64,000 nucleotides of DNA from Janthinobacterium sp. J1-1 (GCF_030944405.1 NZ_CP132339.1:4278001-4342000), one strand, 5' to 3'; counted from the first letter of the stretch, positions 8,873-18,768 are shown. Translations and numbers: made by a program. Notes: generated from the letters alone by a model not told the origin.

Positions 8873-9790
8873 ATGCTTGATATCCGCCAGTTGCAATACT
8901 TCGTCGCCGTGGCCGAGGAAGAACACGTTGGGCGCGCCGCCGAGCGTTTGCATATTTCGCAGTCTCCGCTGAGCCGGCAGATCGCGCAACTGGAAGACAA
9001 ACTGGGCTTGACCCTGTTCGAACGCAATGCCCAGCGCATCCGCCTGACGCGCGATGGCCGCACGTTCCTGGCCGAAACGCAGGCGTTCCTGACGCATGGC
9101 AACCGGCTCGAAGCGCTGGCCAGGCGCCTCGGCAGGGGTGACGAGGGCGGCCTGTGTATCGGCTATATCGAAAACGCCATGCATTCGGGCGTGCTGCCGG
9201 ACGGCTTGCGGGCGCTGCGCCTGACCCGGCCCGCCGTCCATATCGCGCTCTACAATATGCATTCGGCCGAACAGGTGGAAGGCTTGCGCCAGCGCAGCCT
9301 CGATATCGCGCTGCTGTGCGAGCCACCGCTGCCGGGCGACCCCGATCTTGATTGCGCACAAGTGCTGAGCGATCCGATGCTGCTGGCCATGCCGGAAACG
9401 CATGCGCTGGCGAGCAAGGAAAACCTGACGCCGGAAGACCTGGCGGGCCAGGAATGGATCGCCGTGCTGCACAAGGAAAGCGCGCTGAAACACGATAATT
9501 TCGTGGCCGCCTGCGCCCGCGCCGGTTTTACGCCCGATATCCGCATGGAGGCGACCGAACCTCTGACGGCCCTGGGCTTGGTGGCGGCGGGGCTGGGCAT
9601 GGCCATGATCCAGCACAGCCTGCGCCAGCATGCGCCGGCCGGCGTGGTGCTGCGCGCCTTGCCCTGGTTCGCTTATCGCACGCCGCTGTGGGCCGCCTGG
9701 CACAAGGTCAACCTGCGCCCGCTGGTGGGCATCTTCCGTGCAACCTTGCTGGCGCAAGCCGGCGTCGACAGTGCGGCGGCCGAGGCCTGA
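8873..9790 (+). CDS. LysR-family transcriptional regulator
   Basis: 305 aa. Winged helix-turn-helix at residues 1-60 (LQYFVAVAEEEHVGRAAERL, then SQSPLSRQIAQLE), followed by a periplasmic-binding-protein-like effector domain. It is divergent from the aldo/keto reductase-SRPBCC pair across a 102-bp gap containing GACAAGTTAAGCCTGTC, so it probably controls that pair. The effector is unknown. Confidence 0.9.
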   Translation: MLDIRQLQYFVAVAEEEHVGRAAERLHISQSPLSRQIAQLEDKLGLTLFERNAQRIRLTRDGRTFLAETQAFLTHGNRLEALARRLGRGDEGGLCIGYIENAMHSGVLPDGLRALRLTRPAVHIALYNMHSAEQVEGLRQRSLDIALLCEPPLPGDPDLDCAQVLSDPMLLAMPETHALASKENLTPEDLAGQEWIAVLHKESALKHDNFVAACARAGFTPDIRMEATEPLTALGLVAAGLGMAMIQHSLRQHAPAGVVLRALPWFAYRTPLWAAWHKVNLRPLVGIFRATLLAQAGVDSAAAEA

Positions 9791-9807
9791 ACCGGCGTAT
9801 CCCGATC

Positions 9808-10185
9808 TCAGCGGTTTTTTAAAATCACGCCGCTCATGTAGTCATTGAGATCGCGAAAATCCTTCACCCTCCACGCATAGGGCGCCAGCTTGACGCCATT
9901 CTCTTTCAGCGTGCGCGGTATCAGGTCGCCATTCGGACGCAGTATCACCGACGAAACGATCACGCCCGGATATTCCTGCAGCCGTTTTTTGAATGCGGAT
10001 GTCGTCAGGTCGGGTGTGCGGGGAGTGCTTTTATTTGCCAATGGTCCGCTTCCCCTGATATCGGCGCCGTGGCACACGGCACATCGCTGCACATACAGAT
10101 TTTTGCCGTTGAGATTCTCCGCGAACGATGGCGATGAGTTAATGAGCGATAAGATTCCCAGTGTGGCGATCAATACTGTCTTCAT
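9808..10185 (-). CDS. Secreted monohaem cytochrome c
   Basis: 125 aa from the ATG at 10185. Signal peptide MKTVLIATLGILSLINSSPSFA, then a class I-like cytochrome c with one haem site, Cys35-Ala-Val-Cys38-His39. The domain runs through VSSVILRPNGDLIPRTLKEN to the C-terminal helix FRDLNDYMSGVIL. No methionine sits at the usual sixth-ligand place before the last helix; the only late Met is in that helix (DYMSG). It may be a small electron carrier or an orphan. Base composition is less GC-rich than its neighbours by eye. Confidence 0.8.
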   Translation of the reverse strand: MKTVLIATLGILSLINSSPSFAENLNGKNLYVQRCAVCHGADIRGSGPLANKSTPRTPDLTTSAFKKRLQEYPGVIVSSVILRPNGDLIPRTLKENGVKLAPYAWRVKDFRDLNDYMSGVILKNR

Positions 10186-10269
10186 TGTGGTCGTTGATTT
10201 CTGAATAATTCCAATGGCCGCCATCCTACTTCCGGGCGCCCTGGCTTGCAAGGGTCGCCTGCAGCGGAT

Positions 10270-11022
10270 TCATTGCCCGGCCGGCCCAAGAAATTGCGTC
10301 GGCGTCATGGCCGTGACCTGCCGGAAGGCGCTTGAAAACGCGGCCGTGCTGGAAAAGCCGAACTCGGTGGATACGCGGGCGATCGGCGTGCCCCGGGCCA
10401 GGCTGTCCATCGCCTGCACGATGCGCGCCCGCTGCCGCCAGGCCTTGAAGGTCAGCCCGGTTTCTTTCGGGAACAGCCGGCTGACGCTGCGCACCGAGGT
10501 CGCCGCGCGCGCGCTCAGTTCGTGCAGGCCCAGCAGTTGTTGCCGGTCGGCGAGCACAACCTCGGCCATGCGCCGCCCGACCGCGCTCGCCGGCAGCGGC
10601 AGGAACGTCGGCGCATGGGCCGTTTCGGTCAGCTCGTGCAACATCAGCCTGACGATCAGCTCGGCCTTGGCCGCGCCGATACCGTCCGCCATCGCTGCCG
10701 TGAGCAGGGAGCGCAGCAGCGGCGTGACGCGCAGCGCGAACGGCCGGTCGACGGCGATCGGGGGCGCCCACGCGCCGACCATCGCCGGCTGCCACTGCAC
10801 CATCCACAATCGGGCATCGGACAGTACCTCCAGCCTGTGCGAGGTGCCCGCGGGTATCCAGACGGCCAGCTGCGAGGGCACCAGCCAGCGCCCTTCAGGC
10901 GTATGAATCTGCACCATGCCTGCGGCGGCATAGATCAGTTGCGCCTCGTCGTGGGCGTGCATGGGCAAACCCATGCCGCGCCGCTTGCTGCCGCGATGGA
11001 TGGTGAAAGCGGGTTCCTGCAT
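10270..11022 (-). CDS. AraC-family regulator with N-terminal cupin domain
   Basis: 250 aa. The N-terminal cupin sensor includes [15 protein letters not shown] and [10 protein letters not shown]. The C-terminal double helix-turn-helix includes [20 protein letters not shown] and [20 protein letters not shown]. The length and layout match the AraC type-II cupin group. It is divergent from the NADP-dependent oxidoreductase gene across 92 bp, so it is likely to regulate that gene. The inducer is unknown. Confidence 0.9.
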   Translation of the reverse strand: MQEPAFTIHRGSKRRGMGLPMHAHDEAQLIYAAAGMVQIHTPEGRWLVPSQLAVWIPAGTSHRLEVLSDARLWMVQWQPAMVGAWAPPIAVDRPFALRVTPLLRSLLTAAMADGIGAAKAELIVRLMLHELTETAHAPTFLPLPASAVGRRMAEVVLADRQQLLGLHELSARAATSVRSVSRLFPKETGLTFKAWRQRARIVQAMDSLARGTPIARVSTEFGFSSTAAFSSAFRQVTAMTPTQFLGPAGQ

Positions 11023-11114
11023 GGATTGGCCTTTGTGCGATGTGGACAGGCGTTACATCGTGTAGCGCCTGGTCTACCATTGTCTTGTATCACCAAAACA
11101 AGTCAAGGATAAAC

Positions 11115-12029
11115 ATGAAAGCAATCATCATCAACGAATACGGCGACAACCACGTGGTGCAGCTGGTGGACGCGGTTCGTCCCGAACCCAAGGCTGGGCA
11201 ATTGCTGGTCAAGGTGCATGCGGCCGGCGTGAATCCGCTCGACTGGAAGATCCGCGATGGCGCGGGTCAGCGCATGGGCATGACCCTGCCGATCGGCCTG
11301 GGCAGCGAGATGGCCGGCACCGTCGAACAGCTGGGCGAGGGCGTCGGCGATTTGAAAGTGGGCGATGCCGTGTTTGGCATTATCCGCTCGGGCGGTTTTG
11401 CCGAGTATGCCATTGCCAGGGCCGGCGAGATGGCGCTCAAACCGCCCAACCTGGACTTCATCGAGGCGGCGGCCGTGCCGCTGGGCGCCCTGACGGCATG
11501 GCAGGCGATGTTCGGACTGGCCGGCTTGAAGCCTGGACAGCGCCTGTTCATCACCAACGCTTCGGGGGGAGTCGGCGCGCTGGCGGTGCAAATCGCCAAA
11601 TCGATCGGCGCGCATGTCACGGCCATGGCATCGAGCGCGAACGAAGCGTATGTGCGCGGCCTGGGCGCCGACGCATTCGTCGGTCACGACCGGCAGCTGT
11701 TCGAGGACGTCGTGCGCGAGATGGATGTGGTGTTCGACACGGTCGGCGGCGACATTTTCCAGCGCGCCTTTGCGAGCCTCAAAAAGGGTGGTTTCATGGT
11801 GACGGCGGTCGCGTTTCCCCAGGATGAGGCGCGGCAGCATGGCGTCGGCGTGGCGCGCGTGTTGTGCAAGGCCGACGCCGCGCAGCTGGCGGCCATCCGC
11901 ATGCTGGTGGAAGCGGGCCAGCTCAAGGCGAAAGTGGGCGCGGTACTGCCGCTTGGCCATATCCGCGAAGCGCTGGCGCTGGTGCGGGCGGGGAGTACGC
12001 GTGGCAAGGTGGTGCTGCAAATCGCCTGA
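11115..12029 (+). CDS. NADP-dependent quinone oxidoreductase-like protein (MDR superfamily)
   Basis: 304 aa from the ATG at 11115 with AAGGA upstream. Medium-chain dehydrogenase fold: GroES-like half with [14 protein letters not shown], then the Rossmann half with [20 protein letters not shown]. No zinc-ligand cysteines are seen, as usual for zeta-crystallin/QOR-like members. It reduces quinones or enones with NADPH. It is divergent from the AraC/cupin regulator, which suggests induction by an electrophile or aromatic compound. Confidence 0.9.
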   Translation: MKAIIINEYGDNHVVQLVDAVRPEPKAGQLLVKVHAAGVNPLDWKIRDGAGQRMGMTLPIGLGSEMAGTVEQLGEGVGDLKVGDAVFGIIRSGGFAEYAIARAGEMALKPPNLDFIEAAAVPLGALTAWQAMFGLAGLKPGQRLFITNASGGVGALAVQIAKSIGAHVTAMASSANEAYVRGLGADAFVGHDRQLFEDVVREMDVVFDTVGGDIFQRAFASLKKGGFMVTAVAFPQDEARQHGVGVARVLCKADAAQLAAIRMLVEAGQLKAKVGAVLPLGHIREALALVRAGSTRGKVVLQIA

Positions 12030-12050
12030 GCTGCAGGCCTGGCCGCCAGC

Positions 12051-12536
12051 TCAGATCGTCGTGCGGTGCCGCAAGTACATTGGCATCCACCACCACATGG
12101 CCATGATCAGCGTGCCGATGATGGCGCAGGCGACGATGCCGGCCACCTGGCCGAACACTTCCGAGATGACCAGGTTGGTACCCAGGGTAAATGCGAAGGC
12201 CAGCGACAGGGCGCCGGCCATCATGATGCGGTCGGCCACGCGCTTGAAGCGCTCGCGGTCGTTCAGTGGCCGCATGATGCGGTGCTGGATGGCGGGCGCG
12301 CTCAGCAGCACCAGGCTGGTCATGGACAGGAAGAAGGTGGCCAGGAAGACGATTTTTTCCGCCTGCACGATTTTCGCAAAGCCGCCGTTGAATGGCAGGA
12401 TGATCAGAAAGGCCGTGAGCATCTGCGCGCCGGGCAGCAGGATGCGCAGCTCGCTGAGCAGGTCGGACAGGTCGCCGCTGTCGCTCGCGTCCTGCTGTTC
12501 CTTCTGGTCCCGCTCGGTATCGATATTGTTGACCAT
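12051..12536 (-). CDS. DUF6328-family membrane protein
   Basis: 161 aa from the ATG at 12536. A charged N-terminus precedes LLSELRILLPGAQMLTAFLI, the hallmark of the DUF6328 family. There are four hydrophobic segments ending in IIGTLIMAMWWWMPMYL. Predicted inner-membrane protein of unknown function. It stands alone, convergent with the oxidoreductase gene. Confidence 0.8.
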   Translation of the reverse strand: MVNNIDTERDQKEQQDASDSGDLSDLLSELRILLPGAQMLTAFLIILPFNGGFAKIVQAEKIVFLATFFLSMTSLVLLSAPAIQHRIMRPLNDRERFKRVADRIMMAGALSLAFAFTLGTNLVISEVFGQVAGIVACAIIGTLIMAMWWWMPMYLRHRTTI

Positions 12537-12612
12537 GTTGCGACTATCCCGCTTGCTGTAAAAATGCCAGTCTAGGCCGGATCGCAGGCCCCGACTGTGG
12601 GCGTGCGCACAT

Positions 12613-13344
12613 TCAGAACCATTGTTGCCAGCGCTGCGGTGTGCGCAAGGCGAATTCGCGCAGGCGCTGCAAGGGATTCGAGACCATCGCTTGCGCGCTC
12701 CGGCTGGCGTCGTGGCCACAGTTGCCGCAGTAATGGCGCCGGTGCGCTTCCTGCGCGAAGTCGCCCAGGTCCAGGTGCGGATGGCCGCAGCGGCCACAGT
12801 CGCTGCAACCCAGCGGCGCACCTTGTTGCAGCGCCTGCACGTAGGCCAGCGCGGCCGGTGGCGTGATATTGATCTGCACCACAGACGGATGAAACAGGCC
12901 CGGCAGGGCGCGGCAGTCGATCGCCAGCGCCATCGCGGTGCGTACCAGCAGGGCGCCGCCATCGTCGGACCTGGCCTGCAAGTGCAGCAGGCCATCGTCG
13001 CCCAGGCTCAGGCTGCTGGCGTGATGGCGGGCCGGATCGAACACTTCCGGGTACAGCAGATAGCCCATCGGGCTGTCATGCAGCTTGCATTGCCGCCGGC
13101 CGGACGCCTCCAGTTGCGCCAGGTCGGCGTTGACGCCCCAGTAGCACTGGTGGGTGCGGCACCACTGGCGTGGCGCGCCGTTGCGAAATTTTCCGGCGTC
13201 GACCAGCTCGCATTGCACGATGGCATCGCTTCCCGCACCGGCCTTGAAGTGCCCGGTGATGCTTTGCGTGGTGACGGCGATATGCCCCACCGTTGCTTGC
13301 AGGGGCCAGCTGATGCCGGGCAGGGTCAGGGGAGGCATGGCCAT
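12613..13344 (-). CDS. Unrecognised protein with C-terminal zinc-ribbon cysteines
   Basis: 243 aa, not assigned to a family I recognise. Two cysteine clusters are visible: a middle one (QWCRTHQCYWG and QCKLHDSP) and a C-terminal CSDCGRCGHPHLD paired with HYCGNCGHDA, as in a zinc ribbon. No signal peptide or membrane segment. Its ATG overlaps the TGA of a 36-codon frame upstream (TGATG), so translation of the two is probably coupled. Confidence 0.7.
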   Translation of the reverse strand: MAMPPLTLPGISWPLQATVGHIAVTTQSITGHFKAGAGSDAIVQCELVDAGKFRNGAPRQWCRTHQCYWGVNADLAQLEASGRRQCKLHDSPMGYLLYPEVFDPARHHASSLSLGDDGLLHLQARSDDGGALLVRTAMALAIDCRALPGLFHPSVVQINITPPAALAYVQALQQGAPLGCSDCGRCGHPHLDLGDFAQEAHRRHYCGNCGHDASRSAQAMVSNPLQRLREFALRTPQRWQQWF

Positions 13345-13454
13345 CAGCGTGCTTCCTTGGGGAGATTGAGCGGGGCCGGGAAAAAGGCGCCCGCCTGCCA
13401 GCGGCGATCAGCCCTGCGTTCCAGCAAGAGAAAGTCGGCGACGGTAGCGGCCAT
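13344..13454 (-). CDS. Possible 36-aa protein coupled to the zinc-ribbon gene
   Basis: A 36-codon frame beginning MAATVADFLLLERRADRRWQ, preceded by GGGGGA six bases upstream of the ATG. Its TGA overlaps the next gene's ATG in TGATG, the usual arrangement for translational coupling. No family is recognised. It could be a true small protein or a leader that sets translation of the zinc-ribbon gene. Confidence 0.45.
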   Translation of the reverse strand: MAATVADFLLLERRADRRWQAGAFFPAPLNLPKEAR

Positions 13455-13613
13455 GGCGCATCCCCCAATGAAGTCGTGGCGAAAAAGGCCATCATAGTAT
13501 TTTTTCAAGGGGCGTGGCGCACGGGCACGAGGAAAGGCGCCGCCGGACGCAGTACAATCATGCGGGGCAGGGACGTTCCCTGCCGCGCACATGGCTGACA
13601 TAGGGAGAAAATC

Positions 13614-14048
13614 ATGGGTTTGTTTGATCAACTGGCAGGACAGGCCATCGATATGCTGGGGAACAAGGGAGACGTGGCGGGCGCGGCGGCAGGAGGCCAG
13701 TCGGGCTTGCTGGCCAGCGTGATGGACTTGATCAACCAGCATGGCGGCTTGGCGGGCCTGCTGCAGAAATTCCAGGAAAGCGGCTTGCAGGACCAGGTGG
13801 CCAGCTGGATCGGCACGGGTGCGAACGCGTCGGTGTCGGGCGAGCAGGTGCAAGGGGCGCTCGGTGCGGACACCATCAGCCAGATCGCCGCGAAACTGGG
13901 CCTGCCGCAGGATGCGGCCTCGGGCGGCCTGGCGGCGCTGCTGCCGCAACTGATCGATCATCTGACGCCGAACGGCCAGGTGCCGGAAGGCAATGACCTG
14001 ATGGCGCAGGGCTTGAATTTGCTGAAGGGCAAGTTTTTCGGACAATAA
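13614..14048 (+). CDS. YidB-family protein (DUF937)
   Basis: 144 aa. MGLFDQLAGQAIDMLGNK, a glycine-rich stretch, then GLLASVMDLINQHGGLAGLL and a C-terminal repeat of helices ending LMAQGLNLLKGKFFGQ. This matches the YidB/DUF937 family, which has no known enzymatic function. No signal peptide. Its stop abuts the stop of the convergent LacI-family gene with no spacer. Confidence 0.85.
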   Translation: MGLFDQLAGQAIDMLGNKGDVAGAAAGGQSGLLASVMDLINQHGGLAGLLQKFQESGLQDQVASWIGTGANASVSGEQVQGALGADTISQIAAKLGLPQDAASGGLAALLPQLIDHLTPNGQVPEGNDLMAQGLNLLKGKFFGQ

Positions 14049-15149
14049 TCAGGCGGCCCGCAGGCCCAGCTGCTGGCCCGGATAGCCGGGCTCGCCGCTA
14101 AGGCGGGCCGTGCTGCCTTCGATCAGGCAGGAAACATACTGCCGCCGTTCCGCCGCGCCGGGCCGCCGTTCCATCAACTGCAGCAGCATGGCGACGGCAT
14201 CGGCGGCCATTTTTTGCGTCGGCTGGCGCAGGGTGGTGACGTCATAGCTGAGCCAGCCCGACGCCTCCAGCGCGTCGAAGCCGGCCACCGACATGTTCAA
14301 CGGCACTTGTATGCCCAGCAAATGGCGTGCCGTGTCGAGGCAGCCGATGGCCATGATGTCGTTGCCGCAGATAACCGCGTCCGGCACCCGGCCTAGGCGG
14401 TCGATAATCTTGCGCAAGCCCTGGCCGCCGCTGGCGTAATCATAATTGCCGCTGACCACCACCGGCAACGGCAGGCCCAGTTCCAGCAAGCGCTCGACCA
14501 TGCCGGACTTGCGTTCCTGGGCCGTGGTCGAGTCGCCGGGGCCGTCGATCATGGCGAACTGGCGGTGGCCGGCCTCGGCCAGGCGCGACACCAGCAGGCG
14601 CGCCGCCTCGGCCTGGTCGCACAGCACGGCATGCACGGCATGGCCGCGCGGGCAGCGGTTGTACAGCACCAGCGGCACTTCGCGCCGCGCGAATTCGGCC
14701 AATTGCTCGTCAGACAGCCAGGCCGCCACGATGGCGCCATCGACCTGGTATTGCCAGACATCGCACAAGACCTTGCCGACGTCGGCCTCGCGTTCCAGTG
14801 TAAACAGCAGCAAGCGCTTGCCCTGGCGCGCGATCTGCTCGCTCAGGTCGGACAGTACTTGAGGGTAATACAGATTGGCCAGGTTGGAGACGATCACGGC
14901 CACCAGGTTGGAGCGGCGCGTCGACAGGCTGCGCGCGGCCGCGTTCGGAATATAGTCGAGCGCGGTGGCCGCCTGCATCACCTTGGCGTGGGTGGTGGGC
15001 GAGACGCTGGCGCCCGGCTTGAAGCTGCGCGACACGGCCGATTGCGAGACGCCGGCCAGCAGCGCCACGTCATAGGAGGTGACCCGGCGCGCGGCGCCAT
15101 CGACGGGGCCGCTGCCGGCCCGGCTTTCAACTGCAGTCTGTTTTCGCAT
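14049..15149 (-). CDS. LacI-family transcriptional regulator
   Basis: 366 aa from the ATG at 15149 (MRKQTAVESRAG). After a 20-residue tail the LacI helix-turn-helix appears (VTSYDVALLAGVSQSAVSRS) with hinge ALDYIPNAAARSLS. A sugar-binding-type core follows (NLVAVIVSNLANLYYPQVLS, GNDIMAIGCLDTARHL). Such proteins bind carbohydrate or nucleoside effectors. No transporter or catabolic operon lies next to it, so its target genes are probably elsewhere. Confidence 0.9.
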   Translation of the reverse strand: MRKQTAVESRAGSGPVDGAARRVTSYDVALLAGVSQSAVSRSFKPGASVSPTTHAKVMQAATALDYIPNAAARSLSTRRSNLVAVIVSNLANLYYPQVLSDLSEQIARQGKRLLLFTLEREADVGKVLCDVWQYQVDGAIVAAWLSDEQLAEFARREVPLVLYNRCPRGHAVHAVLCDQAEAARLLVSRLAEAGHRQFAMIDGPGDSTTAQERKSGMVERLLELGLPLPVVVSGNYDYASGGQGLRKIIDRLGRVPDAVICGNDIMAIGCLDTARHLLGIQVPLNMSVAGFDALEASGWLSYDVTTLRQPTQKMAADAVAMLLQLMERRPGAAERRQYVSCLIEGSTARLSGEPGYPGQQLGLRAA

Positions 15150-15292
15150 GGGATCCTGGCTCGCCACCTGTCTCGGGTAGTCTTGCGGTCCTGGCCGCGC
15201 CAAGTGCGGGGCGGCCGGGTCGGACGGTGAGCATAGCGCAGAAGATTGCTTCTTGGCAAGACTGTTTCTTTTGTATACGGCAAAATTATTTT

Positions 15293-15314
15293 GCTGGCAA
15301 GAACCCTTGCCGGC
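15293..15314 (-). terminator. Hairpin downstream of the Ig-like lipoprotein gene
   Basis: Inverted repeat GCTGGCAAG - AACC - CTTGCCGGC (8 of 9 pairs) six bases past the lipoprotein stop. On the minus strand it is followed by AAAATAATTTTG, so the T-tract is poor. A weak intrinsic terminator is the simplest reading. Confidence 0.4.
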
Positions 15315-15319
15315 GCCAG

Positions 15320-17338
15320 CTATTGCGCCGTATCGCAGGGCCCCGTGCCGTAGGGACTGGTCTGTCCCGGTGGCGGCACGCGGCGTGCGCTGAAATCCGT
15401 GGCCAGGGTGGGCAAGGTCAGCTCCGTGGTGGACGCCGCCTCCGTGCCGGCCACGCTGCCGCGCACGCTCAGGGCCAGTTGCACCCAGGAGCCGTAGTTG
15501 CGCGGATAGCTGATGGTGAGCGTGGCCAGGCCCAGCGCATCGGTCTGGCCGCTGGCCGTGACCGTCAAGGGGATGCCGGGGTCCAGCACGCCGTTGCCGT
15601 TGAGGTCGTAGGCCGCATCGAAGATGCCGTTGCGCAGCACGTCTTCATTGGCGCAGCTGTAGCGGGGCAGCGCCAGGCGCCAGGCGCCCGTGTCGGGGAA
15701 CTCCTGCTTGTCCGCCTCCCACACATAATAGCCCTTGCCGTAACGGCTGGGCCAGCCGGCCGCCGTGATGGCCACGCCCGGCACGGCATTGCCGGCGCTG
15801 TCGGAAACAAACACGGCGATGTCCTTCTGCAGTACGCTGGCGGAATATTCGCGCACGTTGTTGCCGGTGCCAAACTTGATCGACAAGGCTTTCCTGGCCA
15901 CCGTCAGGCGCACTTGCGCCGTCGCGGCGGCCTGGGTCGCGCCGGCGATGCTGGCCTGGATCAGCACGCCATCGCGCCCGCTGTCGGCCGGGCCGGCCAC
16001 ATACACGGTGCTTGCCAGGCCGTTTGATCCCGTCAAGATATGCCCCGCCTGGCGCAGGTAGCCGCCGCTGGGGTCGCTCAAAATGCTAAACACCACCGGC
16101 GCATGCTTGACCAGGTTATTCGCGGCGCCGTCGCGCACCACGGCGCTGAGGGTGGCGACATTGTCGCTGGCACCAGCCGCGTTCGCGCCCAGCACGGCGG
16201 GGTCGGCCTGCACGCCGAGCTTGCTGGCCGCGCTCAGCAAGGCGACGAATTCCAGCCGCGTTTGCGCAGTGGGTCCGCCGGCCACCGTCGCCGTGATGGT
16301 GGCCACGCCGGCATTGGCCGACTGCACATAGCTGCGCGGCAAGTTGCCATTGGTAAATGTCAGGCTGGACGGCAAGGCGACGCCGCAGGCGCTGTCGGCA
16401 TATAAAGTGCCGCGCGAGGTCGACAGGCTGGCGCTGCCGGTCCGCGCCACGCCGTTGGACTCGTAGCGCACATCGATGGCCTCGCAGGCCATCGCCGGCA
16501 CTTCCTGCAATATTTCCCCGCCGCCGGCATCCATGCCCACGGCGGGCGTCAGGCGCAGCTCGCCGCCGGCCACCGTGTAGGCGTGCGAGACGGTGGCGCC
16601 GAGGGCGCTGGCCGACACCGCGTTATTGCCCAAAGCGCCAGCGGCCAGGCGCAGCAGCAGCTGGCCTTGCGCATTGCTGAGCGCTGCCGCGCCATCCTTG
16701 ACCGCCAGGCCGGCCGCGCCATTGCCCGCATAGCTGATGGTGGCGCCGCTGACGGGCTGGCGCGCCGAGTCGCGCACCGTCACCGTGAAGTCCGCTTGCT
16801 GGCCCAGGGTCAGCAGGCTGGGGCCGGCCAGCTCCACCGTGCTGCCCGTCACCGCCACCGTGCCGCTGCCGGCCTGGCTGCCGACCGTGGCCGTGACCTT
16901 GATGCTGCGATTGTTCTTGTCGCCGCCGGTGCCCAGCACGGCACGCGCCTGGCCGTTCTTGTCGGTGACGGCGTCGACACTGCCCAGGATGCCGGAGTCG
17001 GCGGCAAACGCGATCTTGGCGCCCGGCAGAGCCAGATTGGCGGCGTCCTTCACCAGCGCGGTAACGCTCACTTCGCTGCCGGCCACGCCGCTCGATGCCA
17101 GTTCGGCGCCGGAAAACACCAGCCGCACGGAACTGGCCAGGCTGGCCGGGTCGCTGGGGGTCACGGGCGTGGTAACTGGCGGTATCACCGGATCGGGCAG
17201 GGTGCCGCCGCAGCCCGCCGTGCTTTGCAAGGTGCAGCCGCTGGCGGGCTGGGTGTCGGCGGCGCCTCCGCCGCAAGCGCCCAGCAGTATCAAGATGGAT
17301 AGTGGCAAGGCGCTTCGGATCAATCGGCTAGTGGTCAC
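15320..17338 (-). CDS. Ig-like repeat lipoprotein
   Basis: 672 aa. N-terminus MTTSRLIRSALPLSILILLG followed by Ala-Cys22 gives a clear lipobox (LGAC). A Gly/Pro/Thr-rich linker precedes several invasin/Big_1-type immunoglobulin-like domains, recognised by repeated phrases such as VTALVKDAANLALPGAKIAF, FTVTVRDSARQPVSGATISY and IAVFVSDSAGNAVPGVAITA. Such domains are usually surface exposed and used for adhesion or scaffolding. There is no autotransporter or anchoring domain, so it is probably attached to the membrane only by lipid. Confidence 0.8.
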   Translation of the reverse strand: MTTSRLIRSALPLSILILLGACGGGAADTQPASGCTLQSTAGCGGTLPDPVIPPVTTPVTPSDPASLASSVRLVFSGAELASSGVAGSEVSVTALVKDAANLALPGAKIAFAADSGILGSVDAVTDKNGQARAVLGTGGDKNNRSIKVTATVGSQAGSGTVAVTGSTVELAGPSLLTLGQQADFTVTVRDSARQPVSGATISYAGNGAAGLAVKDGAAALSNAQGQLLLRLAAGALGNNAVSASALGATVSHAYTVAGGELRLTPAVGMDAGGGEILQEVPAMACEAIDVRYESNGVARTGSASLSTSRGTLYADSACGVALPSSLTFTNGNLPRSYVQSANAGVATITATVAGGPTAQTRLEFVALLSAASKLGVQADPAVLGANAAGASDNVATLSAVVRDGAANNLVKHAPVVFSILSDPSGGYLRQAGHILTGSNGLASTVYVAGPADSGRDGVLIQASIAGATQAAATAQVRLTVARKALSIKFGTGNNVREYSASVLQKDIAVFVSDSAGNAVPGVAITAAGWPSRYGKGYYVWEADKQEFPDTGAWRLALPRYSCANEDVLRNGIFDAAYDLNGNGVLDPGIPLTVTASGQTDALGLATLTISYPRNYGSWVQLALSVRGSVAGTEAASTTELTLPTLATDFSARRVPPPGQTSPYGTGPCDTAQ

Positions 17339-17517
17339 GGCGGTCTCCAGGAACGGTCTAGTTGCTCGAAGTCAATTTCCTAAGAGTAGCTTTTGCCCGT
17401 GCTTGCCTCTTGATGCAAAGCAAGCTTGCCCCGCAAGCGGGCAGCCACGCTTATTTTTCTGGTGAAAGAGACTGCTTTCTGGTAGCATGACGCCCCTTTA
17501 TTCAGGGAAGGGTCGAC

Positions 17518-18768
17518 ATGGCCAATGCTTGCGGCGTCGATTTCGGTACGTCAAATTCCACGGTAGGCTGGGCGCGTCCCGGGCAGAGCACCATGCTCGG
17601 CCTGGAAGACGGCAAGACCACGCTGCCGTCGGTGGTGTTCTTCAATGCGGAAGACGAAGAAGTGAGCTTTGGCCGCGCCGCCCTGGCCGGCTACCTGGCC
17701 GGCTACGAAGGCCGCTTGATGCGCTCGCTGAAAAGCCTGCTAGGCACCAGCCTGATCGATGGCCAGACGGAAGTGGGCGGCCGCGCGATTCCGTTCCGCC
17801 TGCTGTTGTCGCAATTTATCGGCGAAGTCAAGAAACGCGCCGAGCAGTCGGCCGGCCGCGAATTTACCTCGGCCGTGTTTGGACGCCCCGTCTTCTTTAT
17901 TGATGACAACGCCCAGGCCGACCAGCTGGCCCAGGACACCCTGGCCGAAGTGGCGCGCTCGGTCGGCTTCAAGGACGTGGCCTTCCAGTTCGAGCCGATC
18001 GCCGCCGCGTTCGATTACGAGTCGCAAATCGATCGTGAAGAGCTGGTGCTGATCGCCGACATCGGCGGCGGGACCTCGGACTTCTCGCTGGTGCGCCTGT
18101 CGCCCGAACGCGCCAAAAAGGCCGAGCGCCGTGACGATATCCTGGCCACCGGCGGCGTGCATATCGGCGGTACCGACTTCGATAAATACCTGAGCCTGTC
18201 GTCGGTAATGCCGCTGCTGGGCTATGGCAGCCGTTTGAACAACAATAGCGAAGTGCCATCCAGCTATTATTTCAACCTGGCCACATGGCATACCATCAAC
18301 CTGGCCTACACCAAGAAGATCTGGGTGCAGCTGGCCGATGTGTGCCGCGATGCGCGCGAGCAAGATAAAGTAAAACGCCTGCAAAAGCTGATCGACGAGC
18401 GCGCCGGCCACTGGCTGGCGATGAAGGTCGAGGAAGGCAAGATCGCCCTGTCCGACGCGCAGGAAGTGCAGCTGGAGCTGGATCGCCTGTCGCCGGCGCA
18501 AAGCCTGCTGCTCAAGCGCGCCCAGTTCGACGAAGCCATCGGCCACCTGTGCGGCAGCGTGGAAGACACCGTGCTGCGTTTGCTGCGCGACGCGGGCGTG
18601 GCGCCGGAAGCGGTCGATACCGTGTTCTTCACGGGCGGCTCGAGCGGCGTGCGCCTGCTGCGCGAAAAAATCGCGGCCCTGGTGCCGTCGGCGCGCAAGG
18701 TGGAAGGCGATCTGTTCGGCAGTATTGGTGCCGGACTCGCGCTCGACGCGGTGCGCAAGTTCGGCTAA
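17518..18768 (+). CDS. Hsp70-family protein, YegD-like
   Basis: 416 aa. Hsp70/actin ATPase motifs: phosphate-1 VDFGTSNSTVGWA, phosphate-2 IADIGGGTSDFSLV and adenosine site FFTGGSSGVRLLREKI. It stops after the nucleotide-binding domain and lacks the peptide-binding and lid domains of DnaK, matching the YegD group in length. Client and partner are unknown. An 85-bp hairpin-forming sequence begins at its stop codon. Confidence 0.9.
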   Translation: MANACGVDFGTSNSTVGWARPGQSTMLGLEDGKTTLPSVVFFNAEDEEVSFGRAALAGYLAGYEGRLMRSLKSLLGTSLIDGQTEVGGRAIPFRLLLSQFIGEVKKRAEQSAGREFTSAVFGRPVFFIDDNAQADQLAQDTLAEVARSVGFKDVAFQFEPIAAAFDYESQIDREELVLIADIGGGTSDFSLVRLSPERAKKAERRDDILATGGVHIGGTDFDKYLSLSSVMPLLGYGSRLNNNSEVPSSYYFNLATWHTINLAYTKKIWVQLADVCRDAREQDKVKRLQKLIDERAGHWLAMKVEEGKIALSDAQEVQLELDRLSPAQSLLLKRAQFDEAIGHLCGSVEDTVLRLLRDAGVAPEAVDTVFFTGGSSGVRLLREKIAALVPSARKVEGDLFGSIGAGLALDAVRKFG

